A stretch of 20,817 nucleotides of DNA from an uncultured Verrucomicrobiota bacterium (GCA_946628745.1 CAMOXA010000004.1:1-20817), one strand, 5' to 3'. Counted from the stretch's first letter, positions 12,712 through 20,817 are shown. The notes: generated by a model not told the origin, from the sequence alone. Numbers and translations are program-made.

Positions 12712-14567
12712 CGTCTCACCGCCTTTACCTCTTTCGGCGCGAGCTCGATCGGCTGCGCCGAACCGTCGACGGTGACGAAGCGCGGCTGTGTGCAATCGGT
12801 GTTGAGCAGGTACAGCGTCCCGTCAGGATACACAGCCCAATTGACGTATTCGACGTCTCCTGAAACGCCGCGCACGGTGCGCACTGAATCGGCAAGCCCC
12901 GTCAGGAGCGTCTTCCAGAAATCGAGTCTGAAGCGCCTGTACGACGGGAATTCTTCCAACTCGCGGCGCGCGGCTGGATAGTCCCATGCGAGGCAGAGCC
13001 AGAACGCCCCCTTGCCGCATGGCGCCTTGACGAGGTAGGGTTTGGCGCCCATCGACGCCACGACCTCCACGCCTTCGTCCAGTGTCGCCCCGGCGACGCG
13101 AAGCTTTGCCGGCAAATGCGCGGGATAGGCGGACTTCAAAAACGCCGGCGCGCCATCGCGGACGATCAGTATGTCTTCGAGCAGAGACGGCGAAGCGACC
13201 TTGACGCCCGGAACCGCCTGGACGATGTCGTGTTCGTCATAATCGGCGAATTCCCGGTCCAGGCGCGAAGACATCTGCGGCACCGAGAGGGCGACCTGTC
13301 CGCCCGCCGCCGCGTACTCCCGCAAGGCCGCGGCGATTTTAGGCGTCATCGTGTTCCATCCGCCGAACGCGACGAACTTGTACCGCGCCAGATGCCGGGC
13401 CGTGAGCGCGTCGTCTGCATTCACGACATCGATCTGGCCGTGGGGGGTGCCGCCCAGCCATCCGTTGGCGAAAGGCTTGAGCGCATCGACCGGTCTCGGG
13501 TAGAAAGCGTCCATGACGGCCTCCCAGGTGAACTCGGGCGCACCGCATTTCCAGTTCGCGTTTGTCGCGGCGATATGATGCTGCCCGAACACTGCGAAAA
13601 TATCGTGCGTCATGCCGACATATCCGTCGTAGTTGCCGATAAGAAGCGCCGTGTCGACAACCGGCGAACCTTCGGCCCTCTGGTTGTCCCTGGTCCATCT
13701 GTAGAACTCGCTGATTGTCTTTCGATACGCGCGCGGCGCTTCGCCGTCGTAGCCCTGCTTCGGCGACTTGAACTCGGCCATGGTGCCGTCGGGCGGGGTG
13801 TACTCGTGCGCCTGGGTCGACTGCGAGCCGGATTCCAAAACCATCATCGAAGTGCCCATCACCCACATTTCCTTCAGGCCCGCTTCGAGCGAATCCTGCT
13901 TCTGGGCGACGGCGTAGGGCAGCCGCGGCCAGCACGTCTGCCACTCGTGGGCGAGCCATGCGCTCCACGCCTCGCGCCCGTGACGCCGCGCCGCGCCGCG
14001 AGCCTCGGCCGTGGCGTACGCCAGATTGCCGCATCCGACGGCATACATCTCGCTGCATATCGTGTCGATGCCGCCTTCAAGTTCGTAGCACGCGAGCGGA
14101 GACCCGCTTGTGGAGAATACGCAAGGCTCGCGTTCGTCTTCGGGACGCGCGAGCTGGGTCTTTTTCGGCGCGGCGAGCATTTCGCCCGTCAGCCAGTCGT
14201 GAGCTTCTTTGAGGTCGCCGCATCGCGGCCAGTTTTTTGAATAGCTGGCGGCATCCTGATAGAGAAAGCCGGCGTATTCGCCGATGTTGTTGCCCAGATA
14301 AAGATCGCCCCAGGCGGCTTTGAGCGCTTTCGTCCGCTCTCCGTTCTGGTCGCCGTAGATCGTCATTACTCTGACGTTCGCTTCTTTGGCCTTGCGGTAG
14401 AGCTCGCCGGTCAATATGTTCGACCGGCCCGGTATCAGATTCTCGCTGCGGGCCCACTGAACGAAGAGGTTGCACTCGCCGTTCGTCACGACTTCGGCGA
14501 ACTCGGGACTGTCGCCGTACCCTGTGACGCCGACGAGTATTTCGACTGCAAGAAGCGCGCCTGTCAT
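12708..14567 (-). CDS. Putative glycoside-hydrolase-like protein, 619 residues
   Basis: Paralogue of the next gene, lacking its N-terminal beta domain. It starts almost directly at the shared core (ILVGVTGYGDSPEF). Conserved landmarks are YLGNNIGEYAGF (E97), VFSTSGSPLACYEL, CSEMYAVGCGN, TAEARGAAR, AHEWQT and MMVLESGSQ (E245), followed by a segment like the GATase-type domain of some clan GH-A enzymes (YKFVAFGGWNTMTPKIAAAL). I infer a TIM-barrel carbohydrate-active enzyme with E97 and E245 as candidate catalytic residues; the family is not one I recognise. ATG 14567 has GGAGGT 8 nt upstream and lies 1 nt after the DUF4832 stop. The N-terminus MTGALLAVEILVGV is only weakly signal-like, so location is uncertain. 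The stop overlaps the next TTG. Confidence 0.7.
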   Translation of the reverse strand: MTGALLAVEILVGVTGYGDSPEFAEVVTNGECNLFVQWARSENLIPGRSNILTGELYRKAKEANVRVMTIYGDQNGERTKALKAAWGDLYLGNNIGEYAGFLYQDAASYSKNWPRCGDLKEAHDWLTGEMLAAPKKTQLARPEDEREPCVFSTSGSPLACYELEGGIDTICSEMYAVGCGNLAYATAEARGAARRHGREAWSAWLAHEWQTCWPRLPYAVAQKQDSLEAGLKEMWVMGTSMMVLESGSQSTQAHEYTPPDGTMAEFKSPKQGYDGEAPRAYRKTISEFYRWTRDNQRAEGSPVVDTALLIGNYDGYVGMTHDIFAVFGQHHIAATNANWKCGAPEFTWEAVMDAFYPRPVDALKPFANGWLGGTPHGQIDVVNADDALTARHLARYKFVAFGGWNTMTPKIAAALREYAAAGGQVALSVPQMSSRLDREFADYDEHDIVQAVPGVKVASPSLLEDILIVRDGAPAFLKSAYPAHLPAKLRVAGATLDEGVEVVASMGAKPYLVKAPCGKGAFWLCLAWDYPAARRELEEFPSYRRFRLDFWKTLLTGLADSVRTVRGVSGDVEYVNWAVYPDGTLYLLNTDCTQPRFVTVDGSAQPIELAPKEVKAVRR

Positions 14568-14568
14568 T

Positions 14569-16089
14569 CTACTTGACCTCCACCTTGCCGAAGAAATTGG
14601 CCTTCAGCCCGTCGCTCCACATTCCCTTGTTCGCGAACCTCACCGTGCGCCGCGGCTCGTCGCCCGGCTTTTCGTCCATTAGCGGGACGGCGACGCGCAC
14701 GTAAAGGCCGTATTCGCCAGGCTTGACGTCGGCGGGGACGGCGAACTTCAAGAGCAGCCGCCGTCTCTCGCCGCCTGCGAGCGTCGGCAGGCCGCCGCCT
14801 GACGTTTCGGCCGGCATGACTGCCGCAGGCGTGTCGCCCAAGGCGAGAAGCACCTCCTCCCGCGACTGCAAAAGCAGACGGCCAAAGCCCGTGTTCTCAA
14901 CGTCGATCGCGGCGAGGGCGCTGCGTCCGCGCGCGAGCGCGAGAGGCGTTCTGGCGTCTCTCGCGACGAACCTGTAGCCCATGTGGTCGTACATGAACTT
15001 GTGCATGTCCCTGCCGTCGTATTCGTGCAGATCGGGCATCCCGTCGAACCGGAACTTCTCCACGTCGAACTCCTTGCCGGCGATGAATGCGCAAAGAGGA
15101 TGCGACATGACGCCGACATTGCGAAGGTAGTTGAGATGGCTTTCGTACCATTCCTTGACGATGTTCCATTTCGCGACGTCGAAGAGTTCCGCGCATCTTT
15201 CGCGATTGCCGTCCAGCCAGTCGCGCTTCACATAGGCGAGTTCGCCGCCGTACGGACGCCTGTCGAAGGTCTTGAGCATCTGCACGCCGCGCTCCCGGGT
15301 GAAGTCTCCGGCCCAAGTTCCGTAGTCCCACCACGTGCCGAGGTAGCCGTCGTTGAACATGCCAAGTCTGGCGAGACAGCCATCCTTGAAGGGCAGCATC
15401 TTCAGCGTGCCCGCCGTGTCTTTGCCGGCCAGTTTGCAGACGAACCCCGGCGCACGCACGAGAACCGGTATCGCGTGCGGCAGATTGTCGCAGTACGTCT
15501 GCAGTATGCGGTTCATGTACTCCGCCTTGCAGTAGTCGGACGAATGCATCTCTCCCCAAGGCCCGGCGACGCCCGCTTCGACGCCGACGATCACGTCCGG
15601 ATAGCCGGCCATGATTTTCGAGAGGTCGCGAACGTGTCCAAGCAGGATGTCAAAGTCCGCCGGTTCGCATCCGGACTGTTCGCTCCATGTATACCCGAGG
15701 CGGATTATGAGCGAGCCGCCGTTCTGGCGTGTTTCGTCCAGAAACCGGCGCACGTCGTTTTTCATTGCGTCTGTCAACGGAATGTCCGCCGCGCCGACGC
15801 GTTCGGGGTCGGGCCGCCTGCCGCCCTGCTCGCGTCCGCCCGAGAACCGGCTCAACTCCCAGAGCGACGAGGCGTACCCTTTCGCGCCGTGCCAGCGCGG
15901 CAGTCCCTCCGGCTTGAACGTGGTCCAGCCGCCGGGCGCGTACCCGCGCGCCGGTCCGGCGAACGTCTCGCATCCGTCCTCATAGCAAATCTGAGGACGG
16001 ATGTGCTGCGGCTCGTTCTTCGCAGCGGCCTGCACGGCGGCGGCAGCCGTCGCGGCCGCGCAGAGCGTCGAAAGCACTTTGCCCTTCAT
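14569..16089 (-). CDS. Exported DUF4874/DUF4832-domain protein
   Basis: A 506-residue exported protein with a clear signal peptide (MKGKVLSTLCAAATAAAAVQ, cleaved after AAA). The N-terminal half fits DUF4874: a GPARGY opening, SLIIRLGYTWSEQ, and VGVEAGVAGPWGEMHSSDYC with E180. The C-terminal part fits DUF4832, ending in a beta-sandwich-like region (FGRLLLQSREEVLLAL, YGLYVRVAVPLMDEK). These domains occur together in bacteria that degrade polysaccharides and are thought to form a glycosidase-like barrel, but no reaction is established to my knowledge. ATG 16089 overlaps the stop of the type III chaperone as ATGA, so the two are co-translated even though one product stays in the cytoplasm and the other is exported. 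Followed 1 nt later by the 619-residue protein. Confidence 0.75.
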   Translation of the reverse strand: MKGKVLSTLCAAATAAAAVQAAAKNEPQHIRPQICYEDGCETFAGPARGYAPGGWTTFKPEGLPRWHGAKGYASSLWELSRFSGGREQGGRRPDPERVGAADIPLTDAMKNDVRRFLDETRQNGGSLIIRLGYTWSEQSGCEPADFDILLGHVRDLSKIMAGYPDVIVGVEAGVAGPWGEMHSSDYCKAEYMNRILQTYCDNLPHAIPVLVRAPGFVCKLAGKDTAGTLKMLPFKDGCLARLGMFNDGYLGTWWDYGTWAGDFTRERGVQMLKTFDRRPYGGELAYVKRDWLDGNRERCAELFDVAKWNIVKEWYESHLNYLRNVGVMSHPLCAFIAGKEFDVEKFRFDGMPDLHEYDGRDMHKFMYDHMGYRFVARDARTPLALARGRSALAAIDVENTGFGRLLLQSREEVLLALGDTPAAVMPAETSGGGLPTLAGGERRRLLLKFAVPADVKPGEYGLYVRVAVPLMDEKPGDEPRRTVRFANKGMWSDGLKANFFGKVEVK

Positions 16090-16478
16090 TCCGAAAGCGT
16101 CTTTCTCAAGGCGAGCAGCGTCCCGGAGAATTCCTCCAAGAGCGCCACCATCTTGTCGCCGTCCAGCGATGCGAGCGGGCGGTATATCGAAAGCGCCAGC
16201 GAGTCGTCATCCTTGTCGAGCGACAGCGAGGCGCCCTTCGTGGCCGCAAAGCGGTGGTTGGCCTTGAGCGCTTCCATGAGAACCTCGCTGCCGCCGGGCG
16301 GCGTGTCCATGAGTTTCGCAGTGACGAGGACCGTCCCGTCCGCATCGGGACAGTCCATGATCACTATGTCGGCTTCTTCGGACACAATCTCGCATATTCC
16401 GTCCTCGTCCGGCTCGAGACCGTCTTCGAAGCCGAGACGGTCCGCGGTTTGCGCCATGAGTTCTTTGAATGAGTGCAT
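16086..16478 (-). CDS. CesT/Tir-family type III secretion chaperone
   Basis: A 130-residue acidic cytoplasmic protein with the layout of class I type III secretion chaperones, which bind an effector as a dimer and keep it ready for export. An N-terminal helix (SFKELMAQTADRLGF) is followed by an acidic strand region (DGICEIVSEEADIVIMD), a strand and turn with LVTAKLMDTPPGG, the helix LMEALKANHRFAA, the strand KGASLSLDKDDDSLALSIYR, a turn (PLASLDGD) and the final helix MVALLEEFSGTLLALRKTL. The leucine-rich AL-x-AN followed by G-x-x-L-x-LD is the usual family pattern. ATG 16478 has AAGGAGG 8 nt upstream. It lies 18 nt after the giant gene, its likely client, and its stop overlaps the DUF4832 gene. 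A YbjN-like fold is the main alternative. Confidence 0.8.
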   Translation of the reverse strand: MHSFKELMAQTADRLGFEDGLEPDEDGICEIVSEEADIVIMDCPDADGTVLVTAKLMDTPPGGSEVLMEALKANHRFAATKGASLSLDKDDDSLALSIYRPLASLDGDKMVALLEEFSGTLLALRKTLSE

Positions 16479-16486
16479 TTGTTCTT

Positions 16487-16493
16487 CCTCCTT
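16487..16493 (-). promoter_or_regulatory. Strong ribosome binding site of the chaperone gene
   Basis: AAGGAGG with 8 nt to ATG 16478 is close to a perfect anti-Shine-Dalgarno match and predicts high translation of the chaperone in the 18-nt gap behind the giant gene. Confidence 0.7.
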
Positions 16494-16495
16494 GA

Positions 16496-16501
16496 ATTAT
16501 A
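16496..16501 (-). promoter_or_regulatory. -10-like hexamer overlapping the stop of the giant gene
   Basis: TATAAT includes the TAA stop of the giant gene and lies 17 nt before the chaperone ATG. The segment 17 nt upstream (CTGAAG) is a poor -35. It might allow chaperone expression separate from the giant gene; the evidence is one hexamer only. Confidence 0.25.
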
Positions 16502-19500
16502 CCGCCGCGTTGATTTCCTTCAGGACCGGCTTGAGCACATTGGCCCAGACGCTCTTGTTGTCGTAGATGTCGGACAGGAAAGTCCTGCTGAACCCGTCCA
16601 CCATCGATGCGAACTGGTCCAAAGTGCAATCCTGTTCGACCGCGCCGTTGAGCTGAACGCCGAGCTGGTAGGCGACTTCCGCCTTTATGTCGCTGACGAT
16701 CTTTTCAAGGGCGGGGTATTTGGCGGCGATCTGAGGCTTGGTGTTCTTCGCGTATTCGACGATATCCACGAGTCCGTTCGTGAACTTGCCGTCGGCTTTC
16801 GCTTTCAGGATATTCCTGATAAGAGCGCGCTCTATCGAATGGGAATATTTCTGGATCGTATCGAAAGCTCCCGATGCGAGGTTGAACCTGCGCGTGCCTT
16901 TTTCGAGGAACGTCATGACGTCGGTGTTGATCTTGGCCTTGATCGCGTCCATGTCGAGCGCCTCCAGCGCCGCCCTCGTGGCGTCGATGCCCGCAGTACC
17001 GTCAGCCGCGGCGCCGACGCTTGTGAGCGCGAGCGAGAGCGCGTCGATGATGTCGCGGTTGTTTTGCGCGACCGCCGTCTTCTGCGAAGGCGTGAGGTTG
17101 GCATATCCCGGGTCGGCCAGGTTGAACACCTTCCACTCGTCGCGCTGCGAGAGCTGTCCGATCCAGTATTCCATCTGCTTGTCCTTCCAGTCGCTGAGAA
17201 GCGCCTGGGCGCCGGCGGAATCTATCTCGCGGTCTACCTTCTGGATGAACGCGGGCGTGAGGATAGGCTCGTTCTCCTGTCCATCGAGCGCTCCCGTCTG
17301 GAGCGACTTCACGCGCTCGAGGAACATCTTCATGATGCTTTCGCGGGCCTTGGAGCCGTGCCAGCCGCCGAATTTCTCGATCGCGTGGGAATCGAGCCAC
17401 CTCTCGAACACCACCTTGGCCTCTTCGACCTTGCTGTTGTCGAACGCGGTGTAGAGAAGCTGGACCGTATGGGTGCGCAGAAGATCTCGCGCGGCGGACC
17501 GGAACTTCGCTGTGGCGTTGCCCTCGGCCGCAGGTACGAAATCCATGGAGGTGCTGCGTCCCTTGTAGTCCTGATGGTTGTCAAGGAGATGGTCGAGAAG
17601 CGCTTTCTCGGAGTTGACCTGCATGGAGTGGCCTTCGGGGGTCTTTAGCCATGCCGAGATCGTGTTCGTCGCCGCGGTCGTTTCGACGGAGTTGTCGAGA
17701 AGCACTTTGGCGCCGCACGAAGACATGAGCCGCTTGTATCCGCCGAAGGACATGCTGTTGTCGAGCATCACATCCGTCACCGCTGCGCCGAACCCGCCGG
17801 TGATCTTTTCGTAGAGACTGTTGCGCTTCTCTTCGGTCGCGTAGTCGTCGGGATTGGCATATATCCCGTACTCCATCCTCTTGGCGAACTCGGGGACGAT
17901 GGTGTTTTTGAAGTAGTCGAGAGCCTCCGGCGTGACGAAACCTTCGATCTGCGAAGTTATGACGTCGCAGGCGTCGCGAACCGTCTGCATCGTCACGCTG
18001 TGGACGGCGAGGACTTTCTTCGAGTAGTCCTCGAACTGCTCGCGCTTCTTGCCGACGGAGTAGTTCAGCGTCTCGGAAAGCTCGTGGCGGTAGTACCCGA
18101 GCGCGACCTTCATGTCGATCTTGTCGAAGTCTTCGCGGTCCGCGAGCTGCGAGAGCACCCAGCGCAGCGTCTGCTCCAGGGTCTCCTTGCCGAGCGACGC
18201 GAATTCCGCATCGACCTTCGCCGCCTCCTTCAGGAACTTCGCGCGGAAGTTCGCCCACTTCGTTGCATAGCCCTGCACGATCTTGTCGATGTCGGCGACG
18301 AGACGCGCCGTGAGCTTCGTTTTGTCGCCCGTCGCGTAGATGAGGGGCTTCGCGCGGACGCGGGATTCGACAATCTTGATGGCGCGGTCGGCCAGCGACT
18401 GGCCTTCGCTGTAGGCGCCCTTGTCGACATTCTCAAGAACGCCGCCTTTACCGAACGCTCCCGTCGTGCTCGCGATGGTCTTGACGTTCTTGAAATCGTC
18501 GCCGTTCATGAAGTCGTTGACCATCTTGCAACGGTCCCCGGAGACCTTGACCCGGGACATTCCGAGACCGTCGATTCCGTTCTCGCCAAGCAAGTCGTCC
18601 ACCATGGAGGGTATGTTTTTCTTGGCTACCGCTTCGGGATTGTCGAGAATCTCGAGTATGCAATCCTTCATCAGAGGCGCCATCGCGCGCATGATTTCCA
18701 GGGACATTTCGGACGAGACGGTCTTTTTCTCTTCCTTCGTAATCGGCTGGGGGCCTTCCTTGTAGCCCTTGAACTGGGCGAGATCGTTGTCGATCAAGTA
18801 CGTGACGTGGTCGCGCAGCGCCTCCTTGGCCGTCTCGACGAATCCGTCCTTGCCCGTAGCGAGTTTCGCGACGTTCTTGACAAGGTCCATCACCTTTGCG
18901 TTGAAAGCGCTCTTGACGCCGGCCACGAACTTCGCGTCGATCGTCCTGTGGCCGTCCACCTTGGGAACGCTCTTGAGCTTCTCGGCGAGGACGGACGAGT
19001 AGATGCGCTTGAGCGCGCCCTTTCTGAGCTGGCCCATCGCCTCTTCCTGGGAGATGACTCCGGGTATTTCGAGTTTCTTCAGTTCGGCGTCGATTCCCTT
19101 CTGCCCGAGGGCTTCGTCGATGCGATCCTCCACCTTCGTCAGCTCGCCCTTTTCGCGTATGCCGAGAGTCCGGCCCATCGAGTTGACGGCAAGGTTGTTG
19201 TTGAGCTCGGCGCGCGCTTCGACGAGCTTGCCCTTGAAGAGACGCGCTATCAGCTTCTCTCCCTCGGCGGCGTTTTCGCACGGGGACTTCAGGAAGAACG
19301 CTTCGACAGCGGCCTTGTGCGCGCCGCGGAACTTGTCCTTGGCGAGCGCGACCATGTTGTTCATCTGGGCCTGGTCGATCAAACCGGCCTTGAGCTGGGC
19401 CTTGGCGAGTTTTTCGAACGCCTTGAGTTCGCCGGCGATCTTCTTCTCGACAGTCTTCTCGAAGGCGATGTACGCCTCGGCCGTCTTGGTGAGAAGTTCT

Positions 19501-20817
19501 TCGTCAGACTTCTGCGAAACATTGTCGAGTTTGAGATCGACGCCTATGCCGTTCGCAGGCTTCTCGACCTTGCGGTTCACGATGTTGGCGAGCGTGAACG
19601 AGAGCAGTTTGCCGACAAGCTGCACGTTGGTGCCGCTCTTGCCGGCGGCTATCTCGTTTATGGCGCTTTCCATGTTCTTGACGTACGCGCCCATGCCTTC
19701 GTCTTTCACGACGCGTCCGCCGGTCTTGGGATCGGTCTCCGCTGCGCCGGTCTGGATCTTCGCGGCGATCTTGATGTTGCGGCCCGTCTCGACGATGTTC
19801 TGAATCGCGTTGTGCAAAGCGTCGTGGACGAGCTCCTTCTCCTCGACGCCTTCGCCGACGCCGCGCTCGGCGAGGTAGTTCTTCGCGAACGTGTCCAGGT
19901 TCCCCTTGGCGTCGAACGCGGGCATGCCCTTGATAAAGCCGTCAACGATTTCCTTGCCCTGCTCTCTCGAGATGTTCGTGGTCTTGAGAAGATCGATCGC
20001 GACTTCCTTCGCCTGGGCGTTTTTGGCGAGCTGCTGGGCATTGTCGACCGTCTGCTTCAAGCCGCCGATGATCCCGTCGATCTTTGCGTTGCCGGTGTAC
20101 GACACCTCTTGTTTTGGCGGATTTTTGACGTAGTTGGAGGCGGTGGAGATGAACGTCTCGGCCTCCTCCAGTATCGCGTCGAAGGAAAAATTGGCCTCGA
20201 CATGCAGCTGGCCGTCGGCGTTCTCGCCGTATGCGCGGATGTTCTCGATGTTCTTCCTGAAAAGCTCCGGCAGGACGTCGTTGACGAACTTCTCGAAGAT
20301 CATCCCCTTCGTCCCGGGAATGCCGTCGACACCGTTGTCGTACGTTTCGAGTATGCCCTTCTGCGTGAGGAAGTGGTGCAGCGCCGCGCGGAAGTCCGAC
20401 TTGTCTTTCTCGGTCAGATGCAGGCCGAAATCGTTGCCGATTCCGTCCTTGGCGAGCAGCGGTTCGGCCTTGACGCGCAGCGTTCTGTCCACGCGGGCCT
20501 TCATGAGAGCTTCGTTGCACGCCGCTTCGAGAATGCGCAGCTTTCCCTTGAACTGCAACTCGCCCATCTTCATGTGTCCGGGCTTGCCGATGCCGACATT
20601 GTCGGCGATTTCGTACATCTCGTGGAATTCGCCGAATTCTTTAGGCAGCTTCAGATACTTGTTCTTGAACGTCTTGATGGCCTCTTCGCCGCCACCGAGA
20701 CCGCACTCGGTCGCAGCCTTGGAGATGATGCCGTCGACAATCTTCATGCGGCCCTGGGCGCTGTTCATGATTTTGTCGTAGTCGCCGAAAACGCGCTCGA
20801 TTTCCTTGCGCGAAAGC
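16497..20817 (-). CDS. Giant helical protein, candidate type III secretion substrate (5' end outside window)
   Basis: At least 1439 residues. The frame stays open to the window edge: 16 codons precede the first visible Met (20768), including SRKEIERVFGDYDKIM, so that Met is probably internal. The product is almost wholly predicted helix, rich in Lys, Ala, Glu and Leu, with about eight Cys and no membrane segment or export signal in the visible part. I recognise no domain or catalytic motif. Some phrases recur loosely (IVDGFIKGMPAF, MVNDFMNGDDF, MVDGFSRTFL), hinting at degenerate helical repeats. Codons are dominated by AAG lysine and look less GC-rich than the neighbouring enzymes. The gene ends 18 nt before a CesT-like chaperone, the classical arrangement of chaperone and client. 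I therefore infer a secreted effector or translocator; a large cytoplasmic scaffold is the alternative. Confidence 0.7.
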   Translation of the reverse strand, partial: LSRKEIERVFGDYDKIMNSAQGRMKIVDGIISKAATECGLGGGEEAIKTFKNKYLKLPKEFGEFHEMYEIADNVGIGKPGHMKMGELQFKGKLRILEAACNEALMKARVDRTLRVKAEPLLAKDGIGNDFGLHLTEKDKSDFRAALHHFLTQKGILETYDNGVDGIPGTKGMIFEKFVNDVLPELFRKNIENIRAYGENADGQLHVEANFSFDAILEEAETFISTASNYVKNPPKQEVSYTGNAKIDGIIGGLKQTVDNAQQLAKNAQAKEVAIDLLKTTNISREQGKEIVDGFIKGMPAFDAKGNLDTFAKNYLAERGVGEGVEEKELVHDALHNAIQNIVETGRNIKIAAKIQTGAAETDPKTGGRVVKDEGMGAYVKNMESAINEIAAGKSGTNVQLVGKLLSFTLANIVNRKVEKPANGIGVDLKLDNVSQKSDEELLTKTAEAYIAFEKTVEKKIAGELKAFEKLAKAQLKAGLIDQAQMNNMVALAKDKFRGAHKAAVEAFFLKSPCENAAEGEKLIARLFKGKLVEARAELNNNLAVNSMGRTLGIREKGELTKVEDRIDEALGQKGIDAELKKLEIPGVISQEEAMGQLRKGALKRIYSSVLAEKLKSVPKVDGHRTIDAKFVAGVKSAFNAKVMDLVKNVAKLATGKDGFVETAKEALRDHVTYLIDNDLAQFKGYKEGPQPITKEEKKTVSSEMSLEIMRAMAPLMKDCILEILDNPEAVAKKNIPSMVDDLLGENGIDGLGMSRVKVSGDRCKMVNDFMNGDDFKNVKTIASTTGAFGKGGVLENVDKGAYSEGQSLADRAIKIVESRVRAKPLIYATGDKTKLTARLVADIDKIVQGYATKWANFRAKFLKEAAKVDAEFASLGKETLEQTLRWVLSQLADREDFDKIDMKVALGYYRHELSETLNYSVGKKREQFEDYSKKVLAVHSVTMQTVRDACDVITSQIEGFVTPEALDYFKNTIVPEFAKRMEYGIYANPDDYATEEKRNSLYEKITGGFGAAVTDVMLDNSMSFGGYKRLMSSCGAKVLLDNSVETTAATNTISAWLKTPEGHSMQVNSEKALLDHLLDNHQDYKGRSTSMDFVPAAEGNATAKFRSAARDLLRTHTVQLLYTAFDNSKVEEAKVVFERWLDSHAIEKFGGWHGSKARESIMKMFLERVKSLQTGALDGQENEPILTPAFIQKVDREIDSAGAQALLSDWKDKQMEYWIGQLSQRDEWKVFNLADPGYANLTPSQKTAVAQNNRDIIDALSLALTSVGAAADGTAGIDATRAALEALDMDAIKAKINTDVMTFLEKGTRRFNLASGAFDTIQKYSHSIERALIRNILKAKADGKFTNGLVDIVEYAKNTKPQIAAKYPALEKIVSDIKAEVAYQLGVQLNGAVEQDCTLDQFASMVDGFSRTFLSDIYDNKSVWANVLKPVLKEINAAV

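Noticed and set aside
12712..12795. Upstream extension of the 916-residue gene to ATG 12795
   Set aside because: The added 28 residues are Arg-rich, lie wholly inside the preceding gene and bury the signal-like segment; the TTG overlapping the previous stop fits better.
14983..16566. Plus-strand frame of 527 codons opposite the DUF4832 and chaperone genes
   Set aside because: It spans the junctions of three minus-strand genes that have strong Shine-Dalgarno sites and family motifs, so it is a shadow.
19003..19803. Plus-strand Ser/Ala/Phe-rich frame of 266 codons opposite the giant gene, resembling membrane segments
   Set aside because: The hydrophobic look comes from reading Lys/Glu/Ala helix codons in reverse; there is no supporting start signal.

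Overview
The window is a GC-rich bacterial segment in which every gene I can support lies on the minus strand, packed with very short gaps or 4-nt overlaps. Gene content (secreted glycoside hydrolases, a DUF4874/DUF4832-type exported protein, a histidine kinase with an OB-fold-like sensor, a type III secretion chaperone) suggests a member of the PVC superphylum such as Kiritimatiellota, Lentisphaerota or Verrucomicrobiota. That placement is inference from gene types; there is no rRNA or other marker here. I found no tRNA, rRNA, CRISPR array, insertion sequence or attachment site.

Upstream operon (right end to about 9961, read leftwards): a giant helical protein of at least 1439 residues whose start lies beyond the window; 18 nt later a 130-residue CesT-like type III secretion chaperone; then, by an ATGA overlap, a Sec-exported DUF4874/DUF4832-type protein; then two tandem paralogues (619 and 916 residues) of a putative glycoside-hydrolase-like family that I cannot name. 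The chaperone next to the giant protein makes the latter a candidate type III effector or other secreted substrate. This pair is the most interesting content of the window.

A 284-nt intergenic region (9677-9960) follows. It holds a near-consensus sigma-70-type promoter, a second promoter candidate, an inverted repeat, an 18-codon upstream ORF, and a 32-codon frame containing a motif typical of cysteine synthase.

Downstream operon (9676 to 1): secreted GH43; secreted GH31; a NarL/FixJ response regulator; its histidine kinase; a pteridine-reductase-like SDR; a YfcE-type phosphodiesterase; an orphan 105-residue protein; a divergent sigma-factor-like protein; and a two-subunit class I fumarase/tartrate dehydratase whose beta subunit runs off the left edge. 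The GH43/GH31 pair points to breakdown of xylose- or arabinose-containing glycans, and the coupled two-component system may sense or control it. The genes further downstream look like general metabolism read by the same or internal promoters. TATAAT hexamers sit directly in front of several start codons (yfcE, the kinase, the chaperone), hinting at internal, partly leaderless transcription.
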